Shown here: positions 34,742 to 43,005 of the stretch, in pieces
How the letters are laid out: each line of letters starts with the position of its first letter
How positions within the stretch are numbered: the first letter of the stretch is position 1
Source: Sphingomonas montana
GTDB taxonomy: Bacteria; Pseudomonadota; Alphaproteobacteria; Sphingomonadales; Sphingomonadaceae
Length of the DNA stretch: 64,000 nucleotides
NCBI RefSeq assembly: GCF_001956315.1
Contig: NZ_MOLY01000046.1
Location: 186,001 to 250,000, forward strand
Direction of reading: 5' to 3'
The notes under the pieces: generated by a model
Seen by the model: the letters and a program-made list of their open reading frames with translations, nothing else
Databases searched by the model: none
Told to the model about the DNA's origin: nothing
Program-made: the position numbers and the translations under genes

Positions 34742-36130
34742 GTGATCAGACTGTTCAAACATTATGTGCCCTATGCGGTTCTCCTGCTCGCCTTCATCGA
34801 GTTCGGGCTGCTGCTGTGCTGCGCGGAGGCAGGCTGGCAGCTGCGGATCTGGCAGCTGGGGTCCGTCGCGTTGCCGGTGCATACGCGGTTTGTGCAGCTG
34901 CTGAGCTTCGCCGTTTCGATCCAGCTGGCGATGATGGCGGTCGGCGCATACGGTCCGCAGGCGTTGCAATCGATGCGGTTCGCGGCGGCGCGGCTGCTGG
35001 TGGCCATGGCGCTGGGGCTGGCGTTCCTGGCGCTGCTGTTCTTTCTGCTGCCCTGGCTGACATTGTGGCGGTCCAACTCGGTCTATGCCGTCGGCGCGGC
35101 GTTCGTCGTGCTGATGCTGTTCCGCGCGCTGTTCGGCGGGATGATCGGCGGGCATGCGTTCAAGCGGCGGATCATGGTGCTGGGTGCCGGCCGCCGTGCC
35201 GAACGGATCCGCGACCTGGCGAAGGTGCCGGGATCCAGTTTCCTGGTGGTCGGCTATATCGGCATGACGCAGGATCCGCCGCGGATATCGTCCGCAATCC
35301 ACCGCGACGCGATCGAAAGCCTGGCCGAGCATGTGGTGAACCTGAATGCCAGCGAGGTCGTGCTGGCGCTGGACGAGCGGCGCAACGCGCTGCCGCTGGC
35401 CGATCTGTTGCGGATCAAGACGACCGGCGTCCATGTCAACGAACTGTCGAGCTTTTTCGAGCGCGAGACGGGCCGCGTCGACCTGGACAGCGTCAATCCG
35501 TCCTGGCTGATCTTTTCGGACGGATTTTCGTCGGGGCAGCGCCTGTCGAAGGTGGCCAAGCGCGTCTTCGACCTGATCGCCAGCCTGATCCTGCTGATCC
35601 TGTCGGCGCCGATCGTCCTGTTGTGCGCGGCGATCGTGAAGATGGAGAGCCGCGGCCCGGCCTTCTACCGCCAGCACCGCGTCGGGCTGTACGGCGTGGA
35701 GTTTCCGATCGTGAAGCTTCGGTCGATGCGGCAGGACGCCGAAGTGGGCGGGCAGGCGGTGTGGGCGGAAAAGGACGATCCGCGGATCACGCGCGTCGGC
35801 CACATCCTGCGCAAGCTGCGGATCGACGAACTGCCGCAGGTGTGGACCGTGCTGGCCGGGCATATGAGCTTCGTCGGGCCGCGCCCCGAACGGCAGCAGT
35901 TCGTGACCGACCTGGAATCCAAGCTGCCCTTCTACGCCGAACGGCACATGATGAAGCCGGGCATCACCGGCTGGGCGCAGATCAACTATCCCTATGGGGC
36001 GAGCCTGGACGATGCGCGCCACAAGCTGGAATATGACCTTTATTATGCGAAGAACTACACGCCGTTCCTCGACCTGCTGATCCTGTTGCAGACGGTCCGC
36101 GTGCTGTTGTGGAACGACGGCGCCCGCTAA
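34742..36130 (+). CDS. Undecaprenyl-phosphate sugar phosphotransferase, XrtA/PEP-CTERM-associated type (EpsB-like)
   Basis: First committed enzyme in exopolysaccharide synthesis: transfers a sugar-1-phosphate to undecaprenyl phosphate on the inner membrane. The GTG start gives MIRLFKHYVP, the usual N-terminus of the TIGR03013 family. Four membrane helices (about 10-30, 45-70, 80-105, 110-130) precede a nucleotide-binding-like middle (about 138-250), then a hydrophobic hairpin (about 280-305) and the catalytic domain with KLRSMRQDAE near 325, LRKLRIDELPQVW near 360, MSFVGPRPER near 380 and PGITGWAQINYPYG near 408. No other exosortase or polysaccharide gene is in the window. Confidence 0.88.
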   Translation: MIRLFKHYVPYAVLLLAFIEFGLLLCCAEAGWQLRIWQLGSVALPVHTRFVQLLSFAVSIQLAMMAVGAYGPQALQSMRFAAARLLVAMALGLAFLALLFFLLPWLTLWRSNSVYAVGAAFVVLMLFRALFGGMIGGHAFKRRIMVLGAGRRAERIRDLAKVPGSSFLVVGYIGMTQDPPRISSAIHRDAIESLAEHVVNLNASEVVLALDERRNALPLADLLRIKTTGVHVNELSSFFERETGRVDLDSVNPSWLIFSDGFSSGQRLSKVAKRVFDLIASLILLILSAPIVLLCAAIVKMESRGPAFYRQHRVGLYGVEFPIVKLRSMRQDAEVGGQAVWAEKDDPRITRVGHILRKLRIDELPQVWTVLAGHMSFVGPRPERQQFVTDLESKLPFYAERHMMKPGITGWAQINYPYGASLDDARHKLEYDLYYAKNYTPFLDLLILLQTVRVLLWNDGAR

Positions 36131-36219
36131 GCTGCGGTGGGGCGAGCGAGCGGAAACCGGCGGTGGCGCGGGTCACGGCCGGCTCGTCAGGCCACGACCG
36201 AGCGGTTAGGAGGACGGCC

Positions 36220-38604
36220 ATGCGCCTGTTGATCGCCCTGTTCCTGATCCTTGCCGCGCCTGCCGCCGCGCAGGTGACGGTCCGTACCACCGCCGCGGAG
36301 GGCGCCCTGGCGATCGCCACGGCGGAGCTGAAGCGCGTCGACGCCGCGTTCGATGCGTCCGCCAGTGCCGAGGTGCAGGCGGCACTGCGCGACCGGGCCG
36401 CCGCGGTGAAGGCGCGCGCGGACGCGGCGGTGACCCAGCTGACCCCCGAGCTCGCGTTGATCGATGCGCGTATCGCGGAACTTGGCCCGCGCCCGGCGAC
36501 CGCGGAAGCGGCCGACATTACCGCGCAGCGCCGGACGCTGATCGCATCGCACGCCACGGTGGACGGGGCGATCAAGCGCGGCCGGCTGTTGTCGGTGGAG
36601 GCCGCGCAGCTGGCGGACGAGATTGCGGGCGCACGCGCCGAACAATTTGGCGAACGGGTGTCGGCCCGCGTGGCATCGCCGCTGAGCCCGGCCTTGTGGG
36701 CCGCGATCTGGCGGGATCTGCCGCGCGACGGGCGGCGGGTCGTGCGCTTTGCCGACGATTCGGGCGCGGTGTTCGGCCGCGCGCTGACCGGTCGCAAGGC
36801 CTGGATGATGCTGGTCGGGCTGGTGCTGGCAGGGCTGATCGCGTTTCCGTTGCGCCTCTGGCTGCGCCGCGCGGGGCGCGCCTATGCGATCAACAGCGCA
36901 CCGGGCAGCCGGGCGCGGCGGACCGGGCTGGCGCTGTGGTTCCTGCTGGTCGGTACGCTGGCCAATGCACTGGCGCTGGCGGTGCTGGTGCTGGGGTTGC
37001 GCTGGGCCGGCGCGCTGGGGCCGCGGGCGGACATGCTGGCGACCAGCCTGCAAGTCGGCGGGAGTGTCGCGGGGTTCGTCGTCGCGCTGTGCGGGTGCCT
37101 GCTGCTGCGGCGGCAGCCGTCATGGCGGCTGCTGGCGATCGGCGACACGGCGGCGCAGGCGCTGCATCCATGGGGATGGGCCGCGGGGCTGGCGCTGATG
37201 ACGGACGCGGTGGTGAATGCCGGCAGCCGGATCGTCGGACTGTCCACATCCGCCCGCGTGGCGGGGGAGGGGGTGACGGCGCTCGCCTATGCCGCGCTGA
37301 TCGGCGGCGTGCTGGTGACGATCGCGCGGTTGCGCGCCGCGCGGGACGACGGACGGGCGGGCGACGGGCGGGCGGGCGGCGGGACGGACGCCGAAGCGCC
37401 GCGCGGCGCGGCGATCACGCTGGTCCTGCTCGCCGCGTGGGGCGTGGTGGTGGTGGCGCTGGCGGCGATCCTGCTGGGCTATGTCCCGTTCGCGCTGTTC
37501 GTGATGCGGCAGACGCTGTGGATCGCGGTCGTGGCCGGCGCGGTGACGCTGCTGCTGGCCGGGATCGACGATATCGTGACGACCCTGCTGTCGTCGGGCA
37601 GCCGGCTGGGCCGTGCGGCGCAGGCCGGCACCGGCGTGCGCGGGCAGACGATCGACCAGCTCGGCGTCCTGCTGTCCGCGCTGCTGCGCGTCGCGCTGAT
37701 CGTGCTGGCGGTGGCGGCGGTGGCGGCGGGGTTCCAGTCCGACCTGATTTCGGCGGTGGACCGGGTGCGCGATGCCGCAGCGGGCATCACCATCGGTCAG
37801 GTGACGATCGCGCCGGGTGCCATCCTGCGCTCGCTGGCCGTGCTGCTCGTCGCGCTGGCGGCGATGCGCGCGATCGGCCGGTGGCTGGAAACGCGCTACC
37901 TGCCGGCCACCGCGCTGGATGCGGGCGCGCGCAACTCGGTGGCGACGATGGTGCGCTATGCCGGCATCCTGCTGGCGGTGCTGTGGTCGCTGGCCTCGCT
38001 GGGCATCGGCATGGAACGGATCGCGCTGGTGCTGTCCGCGCTGTCGGTGGGCATCGGTTTCGGTTTGCAGGCGATCACGCAGAATTTCGTGTCGGGGCTG
38101 ATCCTGCTGGCCGAACGGCCGGTCAAGATCGGCGATCTCGTCCGGATCGGCGACCAGGAAGGCGACGTTCGCAAGATCAGCGTGCGCGCGACCGAGATCC
38201 AGATCGCGGACCGGTCGACGCTGATCGTGCCTAATTCGGAACTCATCACCAAGACGATCCGCAACATGACGCTGGCCGACCCGATCGGCCGGATGCAGAT
38301 CGATTTCGCGGTGCCGGTGGGGACGGATGCGAAGGCTGTGCGCGATATCCTCGCGGCGATCTATGCCGACAATGGCGACGTGCTGGCCGACCCCGCCCCG
38401 GTGATCTTCATCGACGCGCTGACCGGCGGGCAGGTGACGTTCAGGAGCTTCGCCTATGTCGCCGGCCCGCGCGCGGCATATCCGACGCGCAGCGCGGTGC
38501 TGTTCGAGATGATCGACCGGTTCGCGAAGGCAGGGATCCACTTGGAGACGCCGGCGCAGGAGGTGCGGTTGACGCGTGCAGGGAAGCCGGACCCGACAGG
38601 GTAG
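36220..38604 (+). CDS. Large mechanosensitive channel (MscS family, DUF3772 type)
   Basis: A 794-residue inner-membrane channel. A signal peptide (MRLLIALFLILAAPAAAQ) leads to a periplasmic helical region (about 20-180) of the DUF3772 kind. Many membrane helices lie between about 190 and 610. The MscS pore helix and beta domain follow: LSVGIGFGLQAITQNFVSGLILLAERPVKIGDLVRIG near 608-645, then RATEIQIADRSTLIVPNSELI near 664. The C-terminal alpha/beta domain ends near 780. TAGGAGG precedes the ATG. It relieves turgor on osmotic downshift. It stands 89 bases after the sugar transferase and may share its transcript. Confidence 0.88.
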   Translation: MRLLIALFLILAAPAAAQVTVRTTAAEGALAIATAELKRVDAAFDASASAEVQAALRDRAAAVKARADAAVTQLTPELALIDARIAELGPRPATAEAADITAQRRTLIASHATVDGAIKRGRLLSVEAAQLADEIAGARAEQFGERVSARVASPLSPALWAAIWRDLPRDGRRVVRFADDSGAVFGRALTGRKAWMMLVGLVLAGLIAFPLRLWLRRAGRAYAINSAPGSRARRTGLALWFLLVGTLANALALAVLVLGLRWAGALGPRADMLATSLQVGGSVAGFVVALCGCLLLRRQPSWRLLAIGDTAAQALHPWGWAAGLALMTDAVVNAGSRIVGLSTSARVAGEGVTALAYAALIGGVLVTIARLRAARDDGRAGDGRAGGGTDAEAPRGAAITLVLLAAWGVVVVALAAILLGYVPFALFVMRQTLWIAVVAGAVTLLLAGIDDIVTTLLSSGSRLGRAAQAGTGVRGQTIDQLGVLLSALLRVALIVLAVAAVAAGFQSDLISAVDRVRDAAAGITIGQVTIAPGAILRSLAVLLVALAAMRAIGRWLETRYLPATALDAGARNSVATMVRYAGILLAVLWSLASLGIGMERIALVLSALSVGIGFGLQAITQNFVSGLILLAERPVKIGDLVRIGDQEGDVRKISVRATEIQIADRSTLIVPNSELITKTIRNMTLADPIGRMQIDFAVPVGTDAKAVRDILAAIYADNGDVLADPAPVIFIDALTGGQVTFRSFAYVAGPRAAYPTRSAVLFEMIDRFAKAGIHLETPAQEVRLTRAGKPDPTG

Positions 38605-38636
38605 CTGCCCATCCGGCGTGGTCCAATATGACGGCC

Positions 38637-38718
38637 GTTTTGCATCGGCATTGTGCATCAGAAAATATGAGCGGCTCTCGTCACTTCGAGACGATGCAAA
38701 ACTTGTGAGTTTTGCATC
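38637..38718. repeat. TTTTGCATC repeat cluster with hairpin, left of the small gene
   Basis: TTTTGCATC occurs at 38638-38646, and an 11-base-pair perfect hairpin (GATGCAAAACT at 38693-38703, AGTTTTGCATC at 38708-38718, loop TGTG) follows. A matching hairpin is at 39099-39124. The surrounding DNA is more AT-rich than the neighbours. Confidence 0.7.
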
Positions 38719-38772
38719 ACGAGTAGGCAGGGTTCGATGGAAATTACCCATAGACCGGCGTAGTAATCCTCA

Positions 38773-39048
38773 ATGTTCGTGATCGAAGATGAGTGGCACG
38801 CTGAGTGGATCGGCGAATATGCTAGCCGAGAAGAGGCCGATGCGGAGCTTCGGCGACTGGCTGATCTGCCTTGGGACGAAACGCCCAACCGATGCCCCTG
38901 TATGAGTTGGCGCACCTGTGGACGGCGCTATCACATAGTCCAGTTCGACACTTCGGGTGAGACGTGGAGAAGCCTCAACGATCAGGTGCTTCTTGAGGTA
39001 TCATCAAAGGCAACGTCGTGGCTCTCCGCCTCGACCGCAGGGAGCTAG
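38773..39048 (+). CDS. Small hypothetical protein, 91 residues
   Basis: I do not recognise a named family. The protein starts MFVIEDEWHAEWIGEYAS, is rich in acidic residues and Trp in the first half (SREEADAELRRLADLPWDE near 18-36), then has CPCMSWRTCGRRYHIVQFD near 41-59 with three Cys, and ends in a Ser-rich tail. It has no signal or membrane segment. The composition resembles small conserved hypotheticals in sphingomonads. It has no clear ribosome site, sits alone in a 600-base AT-rich gap, and is flanked on both sides by TTTTGCATC hairpins. It looks like a real gene, but the start and role are open. Confidence 0.5.
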   Translation: MFVIEDEWHAEWIGEYASREEADAELRRLADLPWDETPNRCPCMSWRTCGRRYHIVQFDTSGETWRSLNDQVLLEVSSKATSWLSASTAGS

Positions 39049-39098
39049 ACTGAAGGTTTACAATTGGTGATTCCGCCGGTCTAATCAGCCCACGAGTT

Positions 39099-39124
39099 GA
39101 TGCAAAATTTTTAAGTTTTGCATC
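39099..39124. repeat. TTTTGCATC hairpin, right of the small gene
   Basis: GATGCAAAATTT pairs with AAGTTTTGCATC around a short T-rich loop, with one G:T pair. The right arm and following CACAAG match the left copy (CACGAG) in sequence and orientation. It may terminate the small gene or be part of a mobile repeat. Confidence 0.65.
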
Positions 39125-39210
39125 ACAAGCGGACGAGCGACGTCGCGTCAAACCTCGGTTCATCAGTTTCGGCGGGAGAGGCCCCGTCGGTAAGGCCAAG
39201 CGAACAATTT

Positions 39211-39423
39211 CTATTTCGGGCATAACCCGGTCACCGGCCGGGCGATGCGCTTGCCCTTGGTGCGGCCGGTCAGATGGAACCGGTGGCAACGATCGCAGCG
39301 GTAGGGGCGGAGCGGGAAGGGCGCGGCAGTGGCGGCCGCCTGCGCGTCCTGTTGGGTCGCGAAGCCGCGTTTGCGCGCGCAGACGCTGGCCCGGGTGCGG
39401 ATCGAAGTGGCCTCCGCCTCACG
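39211..39423 (-). CDS. Zinc-ribbon-like small protein, no usual start codon in frame
   Basis: The frame encodes about 70 residues ending [21 protein letters not shown]...TGLCPK, with a CxxC pair and two His spaced as in small zinc ribbons; similar C-terminal words (YRCxxCxxxHLT) occur in many actinobacterial and alphaproteobacterial small proteins. The N-terminal part is basic ([21 protein letters not shown]). The frame is open from a stop at 39441 to the stop at 39211, but contains no ATG, GTG or TTG; ATC at 39402 is the only near candidate. It begins inside the ctrA stop region (three-base overlap). It may use a non-standard start, be cotranslated with ctrA, or be a gene that lost its start. 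Confidence 0.45.
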   Translation of the reverse strand, partial: REAEATSIRTRASVCARKRGFATQQDAQAAATAAPFPLRPYRCDRCHRFHLTGRTKGKRIARPVTGLCPK

Positions 39424-40120
39424 CCACCCGGGCGACGCTCATTTCGTCCGGGTCGCGCAGGACGTAGCCGCGGCCCCAGACGGTTTCGATGTAGTTTTCG
39501 CCGCCGCAGGCCAGGCTGAGCTTCTTGCGCAGCTTGCAGATGAAGACGTCGATGATCTTCAGTTCGGGTTCGTCCATGCCGCCATAGAGGTGGTTGAGGA
39601 ACATTTCCTTGGTCAGCGTCGTGCTCTTGCGCAGCGAGAGCAGTTCCAGCATCGCATATTCCTTGCCGGTCAGGTGGACGCGGCTGCCGTCGACCTCGAC
39701 CGTCTTGGCGTCCAGATTGACCGCCAGCTTGCCGGTGCGAATCACGGACTGGCTGTGGCCCTTGGACCGGCGGACCACGGCGTGGATGCGCGCGATCAGT
39801 TCCTCGCGGTGGAACGGCTTGGTGATGTAGTCGTCGGCCCCGAAGCCGAGTGCGCGGACCTTGGAGTCCATTTCGCCGATGCCGGACAGGATCATGACGG
39901 GCGTCTGCACCTTTGCGACGCGCAGCTTCTTCAGCACGTCATAGCCGTGCATGTCGGGCAGGTTCAGGTCGAGGCAGATGATGTCGTAATCGTACAGCTT
40001 GCCGAGATCGAGGCCTTCCTCGCCGAGATCGGTGGCGTAGACGTTGAAGCCTTCGCTGTGCAGCATCAGTTCGATCGCCTTGGCGGTCGTCGGCTCGTCT
40101 TCGATCAACAGCACGCGCAT
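39419..40120 (-). CDS. ctrA: Cell-cycle response regulator CtrA
   Basis: Master OmpR-type regulator of the alphaproteobacterial cell cycle, acting on flagellar, division and methylation genes. It is 233 residues. The receiver domain (about 1-118) has [20 protein letters not shown], phospho-acceptor Asp51 ([20 protein letters not shown]), and the switch residues Thr and Lys (DYITKPF near 99-105). The winged-helix domain (about 128-228) contains [32 protein letters not shown] and ends [15 protein letters not shown]. The CtrA signature is strong. A full TTAA-N7-TTAA box and a half-site lie upstream, indicating autoregulation. The zinc-ribbon frame overlaps its stop. Confidence 0.95.
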   Translation of the reverse strand: MRVLLIEDEPTTAKAIELMLHSEGFNVYATDLGEEGLDLGKLYDYDIICLDLNLPDMHGYDVLKKLRVAKVQTPVMILSGIGEMDSKVRALGFGADDYITKPFHREELIARIHAVVRRSKGHSQSVIRTGKLAVNLDAKTVEVDGSRVHLTGKEYAMLELLSLRKSTTLTKEMFLNHLYGGMDEPELKIIDVFICKLRKKLSLACGGENYIETVWGRGYVLRDPDEMSVARVA

Positions 40121-40176
40121 GGTGAGGCCCCTGTCTGCTCGCCGATGCCTTCCGGGCTGCGGCGTCATCTCGTTTA

Positions 40177-40184
40177 TTAACCAT
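40177..40184 (-). promoter_or_regulatory. CtrA half-site TTAACCAT
   Basis: TTAACCAT is the half-box of CtrA. It lies 56 bases before the ctrA start, between the gene and the full box at 40206-40220. Confidence 0.5.
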
Positions 40185-40205
40185 CGGACGAATGAAGGCA
40201 AAAGG

Positions 40206-40220
40206 TTAACAGCGATTTAA
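40206..40220. promoter_or_regulatory. CtrA binding box upstream of ctrA
   Basis: TTAACAGCGATTTAA is a perfect TTAA-N7-TTAA, the consensus CtrA site. It is 85 bases before the ctrA start and in the ctrA/wrbA divergent region. Autoregulation is known in Caulobacter; here it is inferred. Confidence 0.75.
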
Positions 40221-40392
40221 TTGGCCGGGCCGGAGCCAGGCGGGCACGATATATTGTAAGGATCGATCGGGATCGGGCCGATTTACGGGCGATGAAAGCA
40301 TGATCCGGAACCGGTGCATTGCCGACGTTTCCGTTTTCAACGTCGCCCAAGCGCTTCATGATCGCCCCGACGATTCGAAGAAGGAACATGCG

Positions 40393-40992
40393 ATGGCGAA
40401 AGTCCTGGTGCTCTATTATTCCGCATACGGCCATATCGAGACGATGGCGGAAGCGATTGCCGAGGGTGCGCGCGCCGCGGGGGCGACCGCCGACGTGAAG
40501 CGCGTGCCCGAACTGGTGCCCGAAGACGTCGCACGCAGCAGCCATTACAAGCTGGACCAGGCCGCGCCGATCGCGACGGTCGACGAGCTGGAAAGCTATG
40601 ACGCGATCATCGTCGGTACGGGCACGCGCTATGGCCGGATGACGTCGCAAATGGCCAATTTCTGGGATCAGACCGGCGGGCTGTGGGCGCGTGGCGCACT
40701 GAACGGGAAGGTCGGGGCCGCGTTCACGAGCACGGCCAGCCAGCATGGCGGGCAGGAGACGACGCTGTTTTCGATCATCACCAACCTGCTGCACATGGGC
40801 ATGACGATCGTCGGGCTGGATTACGGGTTCCAGGGGCAGCTGGGGCATGAAAAGGTCGTCGGCGGCGCCCCTTACGGCGCGACCACGATTGCGGGCGGCG
40901 ACGGCAGCCGTGCGGTCGGCCAGGAAGAGCTGGACGGCGGGCGTTACCTGGGCAAGCGCGTGGCGGAAACCGCGGCCAAGCTCTTCGGGTGA
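40393..40992 (+). CDS. wrbA: NAD(P)H:quinone oxidoreductase WrbA (flavodoxin-like)
   Basis: FMN-binding two-electron quinone reductase of 199 residues. The FMN phosphate loop is [13 protein letters not shown] near 7-19; PTRYGR is here [23 protein letters not shown] near 75-97, and [15 protein letters not shown] near 111-125 and [11 protein letters not shown] near 170 complete the WrbA pattern. AAGGAACATGCG precedes the start. It is divergent from ctrA and followed by an extragenic palindrome at 41033-41060. Protection from redox-cycling quinones is its usual role. Confidence 0.93.
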   Translation: MAKVLVLYYSAYGHIETMAEAIAEGARAAGATADVKRVPELVPEDVARSSHYKLDQAAPIATVDELESYDAIIVGTGTRYGRMTSQMANFWDQTGGLWARGALNGKVGAAFTSTASQHGGQETTLFSIITNLLHMGMTIVGLDYGFQGQLGHEKVVGGAPYGATTIAGGDGSRAVGQEELDGGRYLGKRVAETAAKLFG

Positions 40993-41032
40993 TATGACGG
41001 GCGGGGGCCGAGGTTCCTGCCATCTTCTGCTT

Positions 41033-41060
41033 CGTCATCCCGGCTTTCGCCGGGATGACG
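41033..41060. repeat. Short palindrome (CGTCATCCCGGC type)
   Basis: CGTCATCCCGGC and GCCGGGATGACG are perfect inverted arms around a four-base loop. It lies after wrbA and can serve as its terminator. It is the compact form of the same repeat family seen at 1388 and 46056. Confidence 0.75.
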
Positions 41061-41131
41061 GTCCAAGGTAGCGGCCGCCACGATCGGGCAGTCCGGTTGC
41101 GCGGCGTGGCGAAGGCGACCATAGGCGCGCG

Positions 41132-41824
41132 ATGCTTTCAGACAACGTCCTGTTCATCGATGCCGAAGCGATCGTGGTCGACAAGCCTTCGGGCCTGCCG
41201 GTCGACGAGCCGCGCGACGGCGTCACGTCGGTCGCGAACCATCTCGAAAGCCTGCGGTTCACGTTCCTGCGGTGGCCGACGATCGTCCACCGGCTGGACC
41301 GCGACACGTCGGGATGCCTGTTGCTGGCGCGGACGCCGCGGGCGCACAAGCAGTTCCAGATCGCGTTCGAGGCCGGGACGGTCGAGAAGCGCTATCTGGC
41401 GGTGGTCGAGGGGGTTCCGGACGCGGAAGCGGGCGAGATCGCGCTGCCGCTGGCGAAGGTTTCGACCGCGGAGGCCGGCTGGCGGATGGTGGTCGACGAA
41501 CGGCGCGGCAAGGGCAAGGCAGCGGTCACCGGATGGCAGCGGATCGCGACGCGCGACGGGCGGTCGCTGATCCTGTTCACGCCGAAGACCGGCCGGACGC
41601 ACCAGTTGCGCGTGCATGCCGCGACCGGCCTCGGCCTGCCGATCGTGGGGGACCCGGTCTATGGCCGGCATGGTCAGCACGGCCCGCGGATGATGCTGCA
41701 CGCCTGGACCATCCGGGTGCCGCGGGGCACGAAACCGGCGGTGTCCGCGGTCTCGCCGCTGCCCAAGGCATTCGCCGGCTGGGACGCGCCGCTGTTGGAC
41801 GCTGCGCCGGGTGGCGCAGGCTAG
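41132..41824 (+). CDS. RluA-family pseudouridine synthase
   Basis: Modifies uridine in rRNA or tRNA. The 230-residue single-domain protein has the catalytic block HRLDRDTSGCLLLART near 53-68 with the active Asp, then KRYLAVVEG near 86, LFTPKTGRTHQLRVHAATGLGLPIVGDPVYG near 149-178 and PRMMLHAW near 186. There is no N-terminal S4 domain, which fits the short RluA/RsuA-like enzymes for tRNA or 23S positions. The target base cannot be assigned. A palindrome follows the gene at 41861-41890. Confidence 0.9.
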   Translation: MLSDNVLFIDAEAIVVDKPSGLPVDEPRDGVTSVANHLESLRFTFLRWPTIVHRLDRDTSGCLLLARTPRAHKQFQIAFEAGTVEKRYLAVVEGVPDAEAGEIALPLAKVSTAEAGWRMVVDERRGKGKAAVTGWQRIATRDGRSLILFTPKTGRTHQLRVHAATGLGLPIVGDPVYGRHGQHGPRMMLHAWTIRVPRGTKPAVSAVSPLPKAFAGWDAPLLDAAPGGAG

Positions 41825-41860
41825 GCTCTGCCTGCATCGGCGGAAGGCGCTGACACTGGT

Positions 41861-41890
41861 CCGTCATCCCGGCGTCCGTAAGGATGACGG
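41861..41890. repeat. Short palindrome (CCGTCATCCCGGC type)
   Basis: CCGTCATCC and GGATGACGG pair around a short spacer. It lies between the pseudouridine synthase and arfB and belongs to the dispersed family. Confidence 0.65.
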
Positions 41891-41941
41891 CGTTGGCGAG
41901 CCGATGTAGACTGCACGCGCCCGCCCCGATATCGCGTCGCC

Positions 41942-42367
41942 ATGGTCACCGTTCCCATCACCCGTTCGATCGCGATCGACAGCGACGAGATGGTGGAGTC
42001 GTTCACCCGGTCGTCCGGGCCGGGCGGGCAGCATGTCAACACGACCGACAGCGCGGTGATGCTGCGGTTCGACCTCGCCAATTCACCCAGCCTGCCCGAA
42101 GCAGTGAAGCACCGGCTTGCCGTACTGGCGGGATCGCGGCTGACGCGGGAGGGCGTCGTCGTGCTGCGCAGCGAAGGGTCGCGGTCGCAGTTGCTCAACC
42201 GGCAGGAAGTGCGTGACCGGCTGGTCGAGATGATCCGGGAGGCGACGGTCGTTCCCAAGAAGCGCAAGCCGACCCGGCCGACAAAGGGATCGCAGACGCG
42301 GCGGATGGAGGGCAAGGCGATCCGCGGCGCCGTGAAGCGCGACCGCGGCCGGCCGTCCCACGACTAG
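41942..42367 (+). CDS. arfB: Alternative ribosome-rescue factor ArfB (YaeJ)
   Basis: A peptidyl-tRNA hydrolase that frees ribosomes stalled on broken mRNA. It is 141 residues. The catalytic GGQ loop is SSGPGGQHVNTTDSAVML with GGQ at 28-30. The C-terminal tail (about 105-141) is basic and flexible (KKRKPTRPTKGSQTRRMEGKAI), as needed to enter the empty mRNA channel. It is small compared with RF2, which excludes a normal release factor. The fRMsr gene follows 19 bases later and may be cotranscribed. Confidence 0.92.
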   Translation: MVTVPITRSIAIDSDEMVESFTRSSGPGGQHVNTTDSAVMLRFDLANSPSLPEAVKHRLAVLAGSRLTREGVVVLRSEGSRSQLLNRQEVRDRLVEMIREATVVPKKRKPTRPTKGSQTRRMEGKAIRGAVKRDRGRPSHD

Positions 42368-42386
42368 CATCAGGAAGGACGACACG

Positions 42387-42884
42387 ATGTTCATGTTCGA
42401 TATCGCCGGCGGCGGCGACAAGGCGGCGCTGTACCGCGATCTGGGGCGCGCCCTGGACGCGCTGACGGCGGACGAACCGGATGCGATCGCCAACATGGCC
42501 AATGCAGCGGCACTGTTGTGGGAATATCTGCCCGAGCTGAACTGGGCGGGATTCTACCGCGTGGACCCGCGCCGCGCGGACGAACTGGTGCTGGGTCCGT
42601 TCCAAGGCAAGGCCGCGTGCATCCGCATCGCGTTCGGCAAAGGCGTATGCGGGGCGGCGGCGGTGACCGGCACGACGCAGCGGATCGCCGACGTGCATGC
42701 CTTTCCCGGCCACATCGCCTGCGACGCGGCGTCCGCGTCGGAACTGGTGGTGCCGATCATGGTCGCCGGCCGGCTGTTCGGCGTGCTCGACCTAGACAGT
42801 CCGGTCCCCGGTCGGTTCGACGCGGCGGACCAGGCCGGATGCGAGGCGCTGGTCGCGATGCTGGGGCCACGGATCGCGGGCTGA
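42387..42884 (+). CDS. msrC: Free methionine-(R)-sulfoxide reductase (GAF domain)
   Basis: Reduces free methionine-R-sulfoxide with thioredoxin. The 165-residue GAF protein has the full family pattern: NWAGFYRVD near 52-60, GPFQGKAACIRI near 70-81, GKGVCGAAA near 85-92 and DVHAFPGHIACDAASASELVVP near 102-123. The three catalytic/structural cysteines are Cys78, Cys88 and Cys112, with the same spacing as in Escherichia coli. AGGAAGGACGACACG precedes the ATG. Repair of oxidised methionine is the only known job for this type. Confidence 0.92.
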   Translation: MFMFDIAGGGDKAALYRDLGRALDALTADEPDAIANMANAAALLWEYLPELNWAGFYRVDPRRADELVLGPFQGKAACIRIAFGKGVCGAAAVTGTTQRIADVHAFPGHIACDAASASELVVPIMVAGRLFGVLDLDSPVPGRFDAADQAGCEALVAMLGPRIAG

Positions 42885-42936
42885 CGCTGCCCCGAATCGG
42901 GACGTCGCGGTAACTGGAGCTTGATCGGCCGGAGTG

Positions 42937-42951
42937 TTACGAAACCCTTAA
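42937..42951. promoter_or_regulatory. CtrA-like box before the RcnB-like gene
   Basis: TTAC-GAAACCC-TTAA matches TTAA-N7-TTAA with one change. It ends 54 bases before the start of the RcnB-like gene. A box of similar quality lies 53 bases before the lipoprotein at 63095. Confidence 0.45.
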
Positions 42952-43005
42952 GCATCGCGTCCGTTACGGACCGCGATCAATGGGCAGCGGCAGGGAAACG
43001 CAGAC

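Noticed and set aside
37120-38751. Long antisense frame to the MscS channel gene
   Set aside because: It is very rich in Arg, Gln and His and has no motif; the channel frame is well supported.
40310-40334. EcfG general-stress promoter (GGAAC...CGTT) before wrbA
   Set aside because: The two words are about 14 bases apart, while the consensus needs 16-17, so the match is poor.
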